A stretch of 64,000 nt of DNA, from positions 186,001-250,000 of the forward strand of contig NZ_OY781114.1 of assembly GCF_963676485.1 (NCBI RefSeq), given 5' to 3'. Made by a program: the position numbers and the translations under genes. The notes below the pieces were generated by a model. It worked only from the letters and a program-made list of their open reading frames with translations, did not search any database and was not told the DNA's origin. Each line of letters starts with the position of its first letter. The first letter of the stretch is position 1. Below are positions 56,675 through 64,000 of this stretch, one piece after another. The DNA comes from an uncultured Cohaesibacter sp. (GTDB lineage: Bacteria > Pseudomonadota > Alphaproteobacteria > Rhizobiales > Cohaesibacteraceae).

Positions 56675-56690
56675 TAGACCATTCGGTCTA
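56675..56690. promoter_or_regulatory. TetR-type palindromic operator
   Basis: TAGACCATTCGGTCTA, perfect 6-bp arms, 19 bp upstream of the tetR start. This is the form of TetR operator known for NemR/LmrA-type regulators (TAGACC-N4-GGTCTA), from memory. Probable autoregulation. Confidence 0.75.
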
Positions 56691-56941
56691 CACAGAGGGC
56701 GGCCTTCGTTATTGGAAATGAAATTTCACCGGACTCAGATGATCCCGGAGGAAGACCAAATGCATAGCTCTGTGTAGTAGCCATCTTATAGCAAGATTCG
56801 GCATTTTTTTCTCGTTTTGAACAAAGAGAAAATTGAGCATGCAAACTGGCCATGAATAGAAACCTTCCTAGGTAACATCTGTCCCGAATTGGCATAAATT
56901 TCCTGTTTTAGTCCCCACTAGACCCACGGAAATATGCCATA

Positions 56942-56981
56942 GACCATACCGCGCCTCCCCCAGATATGGCGCGGTATGGTC
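56942..56981. repeat. 14-bp perfect hairpin in the tetR-purU gap
   Basis: GACCATACCGCGCC (56942-56955) and its exact complement (56968-56981) flank a 12-nt loop. No T-run follows on either strand. Nothing else is seen between 56691 and 57030: a 73-residue minus-strand frame there overlaps the operator and is judged doubtful. Confidence 0.7.
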
Positions 56982-57030
56982 GCTTGGCTCCTGAAACGTT
57001 TCAAATTCCGGATTTCCAACGAATTTGACA

Positions 57031-57070
57031 AATAAAAACCGACCTTCAGACAGTATCTGAAAGCCGGTTT
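57031..57070 (-). terminator. Rho-independent terminator of purU
   Basis: On the minus strand AAACCGGCTTTCAGA pairs with TCTGAAGGTCGGTTT (15 pairs, two G:U, 5-nt loop), followed by further T. It lies about 60 bp after the purU stop. Confidence 0.9.
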
Positions 57071-57131
57071 GTCTATTCGCAAAGCCTTGAACAGGCGTGT
57101 AAGATCCCGATCTGGCTGCTTGCTATGCCTG

Positions 57132-58004
57132 CTATTTGCTGAAGACCACCGTGCGGTGCCCGTCGATGAAGACGCGCCCTTCTGCATGCATGCGCAAAGC
57201 ACGGGAAAGCACGCGTGCCTCAATGTCCCGGCCGCGGCTGACCAGTTCGTCCGGATTGTAGGCATGGTTCACCCGCTCAGTGTCCTGCTCGATGATCGGG
57301 CCTTCATCCAGATCCGGCGTTACATAATGGGCCGTAGCACCAATCAGCTTCACACCGCGTTCCCATGCACGATGGTACGGCTTGGCCCCCTTGAAGGCTG
57401 GCAGGAAGGAATGGTGAATATTGATGATCTTGCCAAAATGCTTGCGGGACAGATTGTCGGACAGAATCTGCATATAGCGCGCCAGAACAACAAGCTCGGC
57501 ATCGGTGCGTTCGATCAGTTCGTCCATCTTGGCTTCCTGCTCGCGCTTGTTTTCCTTGGTCACAGGCCAGAGATAGAAAGGAATGCCAAGGCGCTCCACC
57601 GTATTGCGGGCATCGGCATGGTTGGATACCACGGCCTTGATATCCAGCGGCAAAGTGCCCTTCTGCACGCGATAGAGAATATCTTGCAGGCAATGGTCGA
57701 ATTTCGAAACCATCAGAATGGTTGAAACCTGCTTGTCAGCAGGTTGGAACGAGATGTTGGCATCAAATTTGGCCGCGAATTCATCAATCGAGTTTTGCAG
57801 GGTGGTGGCATCCAACCCTTCCGGGGTCGCAAGAACGACACGCATGAAGAAAGAACCAAGACCGTCTTCCCGATTGGAATCCGCTGCGGGCTGGAAGAAC
57901 TGGTTGCTCTCCAGAATGTTGCATCCGAAGGAGAGGAGACGCGCGCTCAAATCAGCCACAACGCCGGGCTGATCCGGGCATGTCATTTTCAAAATCATGC
58001 TCAT
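57132..58004 (-). CDS. purU: Formyltetrahydrofolate deformylase
   Basis: PurU hydrolyses 10-formyl-THF to THF and formate, balancing one-carbon pools. The 290-residue protein has an N-terminal ACT domain (MTCPDQPGVVADLSARLLSF) and a formyltransferase-type domain with NIHHSFLPAFKGAKPYHRAW and HYVTPDLDEGPIIEQD holding the Asn-His-Asp catalytic set. ATG 58004 was chosen; TTG 58022 would add six residues. A terminator follows at 57031-57070. Confidence 0.96.
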   Translation of the reverse strand: MSMILKMTCPDQPGVVADLSARLLSFGCNILESNQFFQPAADSNREDGLGSFFMRVVLATPEGLDATTLQNSIDEFAAKFDANISFQPADKQVSTILMVSKFDHCLQDILYRVQKGTLPLDIKAVVSNHADARNTVERLGIPFYLWPVTKENKREQEAKMDELIERTDAELVVLARYMQILSDNLSRKHFGKIINIHHSFLPAFKGAKPYHRAWERGVKLIGATAHYVTPDLDEGPIIEQDTERVNHAYNPDELVSRGRDIEARVLSRALRMHAEGRVFIDGHRTVVFSK

Positions 58005-58364
58005 GGGTCTGTTTCTTTTCAATCAAACAAATAAGGGCAGCAGACCGCCTCTCCTGAGAAGGAAGGCAGCCAATCAAGGATTGAGCGGGACATTAGCCAA
58101 CTGTTGCGCGATAGGAAAGGGTTCGCGCCAAGAACAGAGCAGAGTTTGACGGGTTTTGCCGTGAAAATTTCGTAATTTTGCCTTTTGCAGCCATTCTTGC
58201 GGGTTTGTATCAACGCATTGTGCCTCTCAAATACGGGCATTTGGCAAATATGCAGCGCCCGTTTGATGCAATTTGATACAGAGAATGCGTTGACTTGCGC
58301 CAACCGGAGCGGTAGCCAGCAAGGAGCGGCGCAAAGACAAGAGCCAAAGATCAGGAAGAGCAAG
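58005..58364. other. Divergent promoter region of purU and the ferredoxin reductase
   Basis: No gene is seen in 360 bp. A longer frame from 58185 would extend the reductase by 60 residues, but has no family support and the good AGGAAG site is at 58353-58358. Confidence 0.55.
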
Positions 58365-59618
58365 ATGACCAATGCCAAACATGTTGTCGTTGTGGGGGCC
58401 GGACAGGCAGGTGCAACGCTGGTGCAGAGACTGCGTGAATTGGGCTATGAGGGCACCTTGACCCTGATCGGAGCCGAACCCTATCTGCCCTATCAGCGCC
58501 CCCCTCTCTCCAAAGCCTATCTACTGGGCGACATGGATCTTGATGGCCTGACGCTGCGTCCGCAAAGCTTCTATGACGAACAAGAGATCGCACTGAAACT
58601 AGGCAATCCGGTCTCCGCGATTGACCCGACAAACCAGACCGTCACCCTCTGTGAGGAAACCATCGCCTATGATCATCTGGTGCTGGCGACCGGCGGGGAT
58701 GCCGCCAACCTACCAGCAGCGCAGGGCGGAACGCTGGCAGGGCTTTATCCCATCCGGGGCATCGACGATATCAACAAACTGGAGCCGCAAATCGTGGCCG
58801 GCCGCAAGGTTTTGATTGTTGGCGGCGGCTATATCGGTCTCGAAGCGGCGGCGGTCTGCGCCAAGCGCGGACTTGATGTAACCCTTGTGGTGGCCTCAGA
58901 GCGAATCCTGCGGCGCGTGGCAGCACCTGAAACGTCAGACTATTTCCGTAAACTGCATCAGGGACACGGGGTGCGTATCCTCGAAGGAGCTCAGTCCGTT
59001 ACGCTTATCGGGGATAAGGATGACGGAGCCTCCGGTCAGGTCTGCGGCGCCCGGTTGGGCAATGACGAAGAGCTGGAGACTGACTTTGCGATTTGCGGCA
59101 TCGGCTTGAAGCCGTCCGTCACGTTGGCGGAAATGGCTGGATTGACGCTGGAGAATGGCATCTGGACCGATGCGTTTTCTCGCACCTCCGATCCCCATAT
59201 CTGGGCAGCAGGCGACTGCACAAGTTTCCCCTATCGCGGTGGACGCATCCGGCTGGAGAGCGTGGGCAATGCCATCGATCAGGCAAAAGCAGTCGCGGCC
59301 AACATCGTGGCCAGCCTCAAGGGAGAGGAAATGAAACCCTATATCGCCAAACCGTGGTTCTGGTCCGACCAATATGATGTCAAGTTCCAGATTGCTGGGC
59401 TCAACAGCGGCTATGATCGGGTGATCATCCGCGACGGTGGCGAAGGTGCTGCCTCTCACTGGTACTATCAGGGAGAAGAGCTGTTGGCCGTCGATGCGAT
59501 GAATGATGGCCGCGCCTACATGGTTGGCAAACGGCTGATCGAAGCGGGTAAATCCGCCGATCCGGCCGTCGTCAGCAACACCGCGATTGACCTCAAGGTT
59601 CTCATGAAGCGGGGGTGA
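58365..59618 (+). CDS. FAD-dependent ferredoxin/rubredoxin reductase-like oxidoreductase
   Basis: This 417-residue flavoprotein passes electrons from NAD(P)H to a ferredoxin-type partner. Motifs: FAD-binding VVVVGAGQAGATLVQRLREL, NAD-binding VLIVGGGYIGLEAAAVCAKR, and the second FAD site WAAGDCTSFPY. The C-terminal reductase domain (about 325-417) carries KPWFWSDQYDVKFQIAG, typical of ThcD/RhdA reductases that serve P450 or dioxygenase systems. ATG 58365 is preceded by AGGAAGAG. No ferredoxin, P450 or oxygenase gene is adjacent, so its partner is unknown. Confidence 0.93.
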   Translation: MTNAKHVVVVGAGQAGATLVQRLRELGYEGTLTLIGAEPYLPYQRPPLSKAYLLGDMDLDGLTLRPQSFYDEQEIALKLGNPVSAIDPTNQTVTLCEETIAYDHLVLATGGDAANLPAAQGGTLAGLYPIRGIDDINKLEPQIVAGRKVLIVGGGYIGLEAAAVCAKRGLDVTLVVASERILRRVAAPETSDYFRKLHQGHGVRILEGAQSVTLIGDKDDGASGQVCGARLGNDEELETDFAICGIGLKPSVTLAEMAGLTLENGIWTDAFSRTSDPHIWAAGDCTSFPYRGGRIRLESVGNAIDQAKAVAANIVASLKGEEMKPYIAKPWFWSDQYDVKFQIAGLNSGYDRVIIRDGGEGAASHWYYQGEELLAVDAMNDGRAYMVGKRLIEAGKSADPAVVSNTAIDLKVLMKRG

Positions 59619-59650
59619 TGGTTTGTGCCCAATAAATCGATACTGAAAAA

Positions 59651-60364
59651 CTATTCTTCTTCCTGTTTCTTGTTCGAATTCCTTTTGTGTGCGTTTGTGA
59701 GAGAAGACGCAATCAAACCACTTGGAACAGATATGATGCCAATTCCAATCATTAAAACAAAGAGGGTAAACACCTTCCCCCCCACAGTAACCGGAAAAAC
59801 GTCACCGTAACCCACGGTTGTTAATGTCGCCACAGCCCACCATAGCGACTGAAAAACCGATGAAAATTTGTCGGGCTGTGCTTCGTTCTCAAAATAGTAG
59901 ATTCCAACGGCAGCCAAATAGAGAACAATCAGGGAGACAAAGGCAAAGATTGAGAGCTCATACTTGATGTCAGCGAATGCCACGCGCAATCGTTCCACAG
60001 CATCAACAAGGCGTGCAAGCTTCAATATTCTGAATAGCCTGAGGAGGCGAATTGCGCGCAAACCGCGCAAGTCGATTCCTAGAGCGAGATAGAATGGCAG
60101 AATTGCGAGCAAATCTACCATCCCCCAAAAACTGAATATGTAATGCCAACGCTTTGGAGCAGACCATACTCTCAAAGCGTATTCCACACTGAACAGAGAA
60201 ACTATGACAATCTCCTCAATGGCCAGAATGCTTTTCATGGTATTTGAGAGCTTTGGTTCAGTCTCTACTGCGAGGAAAAAGGCTGACAGCAAAATCAACG
60301 TAGCCCATACCAATTCGAAGGATCGACCCCATTTAGGATCGACCCCATTTAGGGTCCACCCCAT
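59651..60364 (-). CDS. Voltage-gated-type potassium channel
   Basis: This 237-residue six-helix ion channel has an S4-like helix with regularly spaced Arg (RGLRAIRLLRLFRILKLARL) and the pore filter TTVGYGD. A short polar tail with many Lys and Glu ends it. The start lies inside a 16-bp tandem repeat (60320-60367), which also encodes residues 3-14, and no ribosome site is visible; the true start is uncertain. Confidence 0.9.
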   Translation of the reverse strand: MGWTLNGVDPKWGRSFELVWATLILLSAFFLAVETEPKLSNTMKSILAIEEIVIVSLFSVEYALRVWSAPKRWHYIFSFWGMVDLLAILPFYLALGIDLRGLRAIRLLRLFRILKLARLVDAVERLRVAFADIKYELSIFAFVSLIVLYLAAVGIYYFENEAQPDKFSSVFQSLWWAVATLTTVGYGDVFPVTVGGKVFTLFVLMIGIGIISVPSGLIASSLTNAHKRNSNKKQEEE

Positions 60365-60367
60365 TCA
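60320..60367. repeat. Three tandem 16-bp repeats across the channel start codon
   Basis: Unit GGATCGACCCCATTTA occurs at 60320-60335 and 60336-60351 exactly, and at 60352-60367 with three changes (GGGTCCACCCCATTCA). The ATG used for the channel gene (60362-60364, minus) is inside the third unit. Since 16 is not a multiple of 3, gain or loss of one unit changes the frame. Confidence 0.9.
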
Positions 60368-60505
60368 AAATTGCATGCACGTTACGCCTAGTTAAAGCAA
60401 AAGGAAGTAGCTTTCTGCCTGCCCACTGAATTGTCATTGCGTTGCCCCTACACCACAACTATAGAGTTCAAGCAATAAGTCCATCAAGCCTAGAAACAAT
60501 TATTT

Positions 60506-61807
60506 TCACCGCTTCATCGGTTCCCCAGCTATATAGGTTTCAGCCACAGAGCGGTCGTCGGACATGATTTGCAGAATGAACAGTTCTTCAGCCAGAGACT
60601 GACAGGTCTCCATGCGCAGGGCCATGGCGGAGGTGGCAGCACTATCGAGCACCACGATATCGGCCTCTGAACCGACTTCGAGGGTTCCAATCCTGTCTTC
60701 AAGTCCAAGCGCAAGAGCATTGCCAAGGGTTGCCCAATAAAAGGCGCGCAGAGGATGCATCTTGGTGCCATCGCGGGTGGCAAGGGCCTTGTAGCCTTCA
60801 TGCAGGGTGCGCAGCATGGAATAGGATGTGCCGCCACCGATATCGGTTGCAATTGCACAGATGGCGCCACGCGCTCGCAAGCCTTCATAGTCGAACAGAC
60901 CCGAACCAAGGAAAAGATTCGATGTGGGACAGAAGACCGGACGCGCTTCCGTCTCGATCATGATATCGATTTCGCGTGGTTGCATATGGATGCAATGGCC
61001 AAGCAGCGTGTTGGCCCGCAACAAGCCATAATGCTCATAGATCCCCAGATAGTCCGGAGCATCCGGATAAAGAGCCATCGTCTGTTCGATTTCGGCATGG
61101 TTCTCATCCAGATGGGTCTGGATGTAGCATTCAGGATGCTCTGCGGCCAAGGCTTGCGCACTTTCCATCTGTTCCGGTGTCGAGGTAATGGCAAAGCGTG
61201 GCGTAATGGCATAATGCGCCCTGCCCCTGCCATGCCATTTGGCTATCAGCGCCTTGGAATCGTCATATCCGGATTGCGGCGTATCTCGCACGCCTTCCGG
61301 CGCATTGCGGTCCATCAAGACTTTGCCACCAATCACGCGCATATTGCGCCGCTCGGCTTCTGCAAAATAGGCATCCGCCGAGCTCTTGTGCGACGAGCCA
61401 TAAGCCACCGTGGAGGTGGTGCCATTGGCTATGATTTCATCATAAAAGCGCTTGGCCATCGCTGCGCAATGGTCAGGATCGGAATAGCGGGCTTCCGCCG
61501 GGAAGGTGTAGTTTTCCAGCCAGTCCAGAAGCTGAGCGCCCCAACTGGCGACGACCTGCACCTGCGGAAAATGCAGATGGGTGTCGATGAGACCTGGCAC
61601 GAGCAGATGGGGCCTATGATCCACTGTGCTGATATCCTTGCTGGCCACCTTCCGCACATCATCAAAGGTGCCTCTGGCCTTGATCAGACCATCTTCGATC
61701 AACAGAGCACCATCTTCGATATAGAGATGCGCGCCAGTATCCTCCGGCATCAGAGGCTCTCGCAAAAAGGTAAGCAGTCTTCCGCGCAGAATCATTTCAA
61801 CCATCAT
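60506..61807 (-). CDS. guaD: Guanine deaminase
   Basis: The zinc enzyme converts guanine to xanthine and ammonia. The 433-residue amidohydrolase-fold protein has PGLIDTHLHFPQ with His77/His79, LDWLENYTFPAEARYSD, THLDENHAEI, HCIHMQPREI and a metal-binding TDIGGGTSYSM, all guanine deaminase hallmarks. AGGAC precedes the start. It faces the K+ channel (same strand) and the kinase (divergent). Confidence 0.95.
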   Translation of the reverse strand: MMVEMILRGRLLTFLREPLMPEDTGAHLYIEDGALLIEDGLIKARGTFDDVRKVASKDISTVDHRPHLLVPGLIDTHLHFPQVQVVASWGAQLLDWLENYTFPAEARYSDPDHCAAMAKRFYDEIIANGTTSTVAYGSSHKSSADAYFAEAERRNMRVIGGKVLMDRNAPEGVRDTPQSGYDDSKALIAKWHGRGRAHYAITPRFAITSTPEQMESAQALAAEHPECYIQTHLDENHAEIEQTMALYPDAPDYLGIYEHYGLLRANTLLGHCIHMQPREIDIMIETEARPVFCPTSNLFLGSGLFDYEGLRARGAICAIATDIGGGTSYSMLRTLHEGYKALATRDGTKMHPLRAFYWATLGNALALGLEDRIGTLEVGSEADIVVLDSAATSAMALRMETCQSLAEELFILQIMSDDRSVAETYIAGEPMKR

Positions 61808-62225
61808 TTGTCCTATAGTCGTCTATGCCTTGAGCCGGGTGAGCGCTAGCATGTGGCAGCGCACTGCACTATGCCTCAGGGCTTTCCCCGATACCAGTTC
61901 AAAATGGTGGGGACGTGGGCCTCCCCTTTGAGAGCAACTCTGCATGGCCTCTTTTTTAAGGCTCGCTCATGCGGTGCCATGCATCCTGCTAAGTGAATTT
62001 GTTTTATTCAAAATAAGCAGGACCACCTCAATACCAATAGAATCTGTCAAACATCTTTCATCCGCTAGTGATTGTATCTGCTTCGTCATTCGGAAGACGA
62101 ATTGAAATTGGCTTTGATTGGTCTTCTACTCTTTGTAGTTGGGTTGGCTCGCCTGATGACTCATCGGCCAGTCCATTGCAAATGGGGACAGGCGCTCATT
62201 GGGCGCCCAGTGAGGAGATTTGGCA
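61808..62225. other. Divergent region between guanine deaminase and the kinase
   Basis: No gene is seen in 418 bp. The last 14 bases carry the GAGGAG ribosome site of the kinase. A TTG at 62220 would lie too close to that site. Confidence 0.5.
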
Positions 62226-63161
62226 ATGGCGAATTCAGAAACCCTTTATATGGGAATAGACGGGGGCGGCTCCAATTGCCGCGGCCGTCTCAGAAGCGGA
62301 GATGGTTCCCTTCTGGGAGAAGCAATCAGTGGCCCGGCGCATGCCAGTCAAGGCATTCTGGCCGCTCAGGAGCAGGTCGCTCGCGTGGCCCGGGAAACCC
62401 TCAAGGATGCAGGCCACGGCGCGGAAGTGCTTGGCAGAACCCATGTCGGGATCGGGCTGGCAGAGCTTCACATCAGCGCAGACAAGGAAGCCTTTCGCAA
62501 CTGGGAGCATCCCTTTGCCTCCTTGCGCGTTTCCAGTGATGCCCATATCGCTTGTCTTGGTGGCCATGCGGGCGCGCGCGATGGCGGCATCCTGATCCTT
62601 GGCACGGGCAGCTGCGGCTATGGTCTGGTGAAGAATCATCCGGTCAATGTCGGCGGCTGGGGCTTTGCCCTTTCTGATATGGCAAGCGCTGCGCAAGTGG
62701 GCGTGCTGGCCCTGCGTTCAGCAATCGCCGCCCTTGATGGCATCTATGAAGTCAGCACGATGACAGACCATATCATGGCCATGTTCGGGGACAGTCAGGA
62801 AGAGATGGTCTTGTGGGCCAACAGTGCCACGCCACCGGACTTTGCGGGATATGGTCATCTTGTGGTCCGGTTTGCCGAAAAGGACGATCCTGTTGCCACC
62901 AAGCTCATGTCTGATTGCGGTAGCCAAGCCAGCGCCATGCTGCGCGCCTTGGCCTGGCGCGGCATCAACCAGATTGCCCTGATGGGAAGCTTTGCCGATG
63001 CCGTCGAACCATGGTTGGAAGCGGAAACCACCTCCCTCCTCGTACCTCGGCTCTATGATGCCCGCGATGGTGCGATCCTAATGGCTGGTGGGACCCTGCC
63101 TCCGCTTCAGCCAAATCATGAACAGGATATGGGATACAAAGAACGCTACGGTCATGGTTGA
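62226..63161 (+). CDS. BadF/BadG/BcrA/BcrD-type ATPase, N-acetylglucosamine kinase-like
   Basis: This 311-residue ATPase of the ASKHA fold has the phosphate loop GIDGGGSNCRGRL, the second loop LILGTGSCGYGL and GGWGFALSDMASAAQVG. Members phosphorylate amino sugars such as GlcNAc, though some are CoA-reductase activators. ATG 62226 has GAGGAG 8 bases upstream. Its last codons overlap the next gene, a GntR/UTRA regulator that in related genomes controls amino-sugar genes, so an amino-sugar kinase is the better call. Confidence 0.85.
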   Translation: MANSETLYMGIDGGGSNCRGRLRSGDGSLLGEAISGPAHASQGILAAQEQVARVARETLKDAGHGAEVLGRTHVGIGLAELHISADKEAFRNWEHPFASLRVSSDAHIACLGGHAGARDGGILILGTGSCGYGLVKNHPVNVGGWGFALSDMASAAQVGVLALRSAIAALDGIYEVSTMTDHIMAMFGDSQEEMVLWANSATPPDFAGYGHLVVRFAEKDDPVATKLMSDCGSQASAMLRALAWRGINQIALMGSFADAVEPWLEAETTSLLVPRLYDARDGAILMAGGTLPPLQPNHEQDMGYKERYGHG

Positions 63162-63984
63162 GCTTGGCCGCCTCATCGAGCATGTCCGGCAGGTCGCCGA
63201 CCTTGGGGCTCCCAGCGCCACGCCACTTTATGTAAGACTTCAGCGCGGTATAGAAAAAGCGATTGAAGCCGGTCTGGTTGCTGTCAATGATGCATTGCCT
63301 GCCGAACGCGAACTCGCCCATGCTTTGGGCATATCCCGCGTTACGGTACGCAATGCCGTTCGCATGCTCGTGAACAAGGGCATTCTCGTGCAGCGCCATG
63401 GCGCGGGCACCTTTGTCGCCTCTCGCCTTGCTCTGTCCCCCAGACAAATCACAGGCTTTACAGAAGACATGCAAATCCGTGGGCTTGCGACCGCCACCTT
63501 GTGGCTGGACCGATCAAGCGGCCCGCCCACGCCGGAAGAATGCGAAGCGCTGGAGATCATGCCTGACACCCCTGTCAGCCGGCTGTTTCGATTGCGTATG
63601 GTGGATGAAAAACCTGTCTGTCTGGAGCACACTGTTCTACCCCTCAGCGTTTTGCCAAACCCGACTGCCATCGAGACATCGCTCTACGCATGGTTGGGAG
63701 ATCATCATCTGCGCCCGACCCGTTGCGTGCAAACCATGTCGGCGCGATTGCTGGATGTAAGCCACGCCCATCTGTTGGGCGTTCCGACCGGGTCGGCCTG
63801 TCTATATGTGCAACGGCGTTGCTATCTGAAGCAACGCCCTACCACGGGCGTCTCGGGCTCAGGTCAGCCAGACAAGACAACCAGAAGAATCAGTCTCATC
63901 AAGAAAAAGGATCAGCCGATCGAATTTGTGCGCGCCTATTTCCGGGGAGACCTGTATGAATTTGTCTCCGAATCCACGATTTGA
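63154..63984 (+). CDS. GntR-family regulator with UTRA domain (NagQ/NagR-like)
   Basis: The winged helix spans about 35-95 (PAERELAHALGISRVTVRNA) and the UTRA ligand domain about 115-270. ATG 63154 overlaps the end of the kinase by 8 bp, so they are coupled; a longer frame from 63088 would start inside the kinase. The length is 276 residues. UTRA regulators sense sugar phosphates or similar ligands; with the kinase, GlcNAc-6-P or GlcN-6-P is plausible (inference). Confidence 0.9.
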   Translation: MVELGRLIEHVRQVADLGAPSATPLYVRLQRGIEKAIEAGLVAVNDALPAERELAHALGISRVTVRNAVRMLVNKGILVQRHGAGTFVASRLALSPRQITGFTEDMQIRGLATATLWLDRSSGPPTPEECEALEIMPDTPVSRLFRLRMVDEKPVCLEHTVLPLSVLPNPTAIETSLYAWLGDHHLRPTRCVQTMSARLLDVSHAHLLGVPTGSACLYVQRRCYLKQRPTTGVSGSGQPDKTTRRISLIKKKDQPIEFVRAYFRGDLYEFVSESTI

Positions 63985-64000
63985 TCCCGCAAGCCAAGCC

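Noticed and set aside
56674-56895. 73-residue minus-strand frame upstream of tetR
   Set aside because: It covers the TetR operator and has atypical composition; a weak GGAAGG site alone does not support it.

Overview
The window looks like chromosomal DNA of a marine-type, facultatively anaerobic alphaproteobacterium of the Hyphomicrobiales. This rests on moderate GC content, many TTG starts with good Shine-Dalgarno sites, ugp-type ABC operons, alphaproteobacterial-style pyruvate carboxylase and PBP1C/alpha-2-macroglobulin genes, and a highly expressed-looking pyruvate formate-lyase. Cohaesibacter-like organisms fit, but that is inference. I found no rRNA, tRNA, CRISPR array, phage or insertion sequence.

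Region 1 (1-16.2 kb) is devoted to plant or algal polymers and phospholipid head groups. It starts with a GH51 arabinofuranosidase cut by the window edge and an ArsR-type regulator; a shared 19-bp palindrome-like site lies in front of both. A complete ugp-like glycerophosphodiester uptake operon follows on the minus strand (ugpB-A-E-Q-C-rpiR), with a 44-residue membrane peptide further upstream. An AraC regulator is divergent from a pectin operon: two permeases, an ATPase, a cytoplasmic GH28 polygalacturonase and a GH105 unsaturated glycosyl hydrolase, ending in a strong terminator. This operon has no solute-binding protein.

Region 2 (16.5-31 kb) holds a double-receiver protein, an adhE remnant with a structured 3' region, a GH2 beta-mannosidase, a small conserved-looking ORF, a BisC-type molybdoenzyme divergent from SelO, a GntR regulator divergent from a pirin-WrbA-glutathionyl-hydroquinone reductase redox cluster, and a LacI regulator.

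Region 3 (31-46 kb) is central and anaerobic metabolism: a DMT exporter, a universal stress protein, an iron-type alcohol dehydrogenase, pflB-pflA, a Gfo/Idh/MocA oxidoreductase, a TDT-family channel, cytochrome b561, and pyruvate carboxylase with a perfect FNR box upstream.

Region 4 (46-64 kb) covers envelope and nucleotide metabolism: a Sel1-repeat periplasmic protein divergent from a giant alpha-2-macroglobulin-like protein paired with PBP1C, a TetR regulator with a clear palindromic operator, PurU, a ferredoxin-reductase-like flavoprotein, a voltage-gated-type K+ channel whose start lies in a 16-bp tandem repeat, guanine deaminase, and an overlapping sugar kinase/GntR pair.

Most annotated starts were chosen by ribosome-binding site and family length; several differ from the longest open frame.
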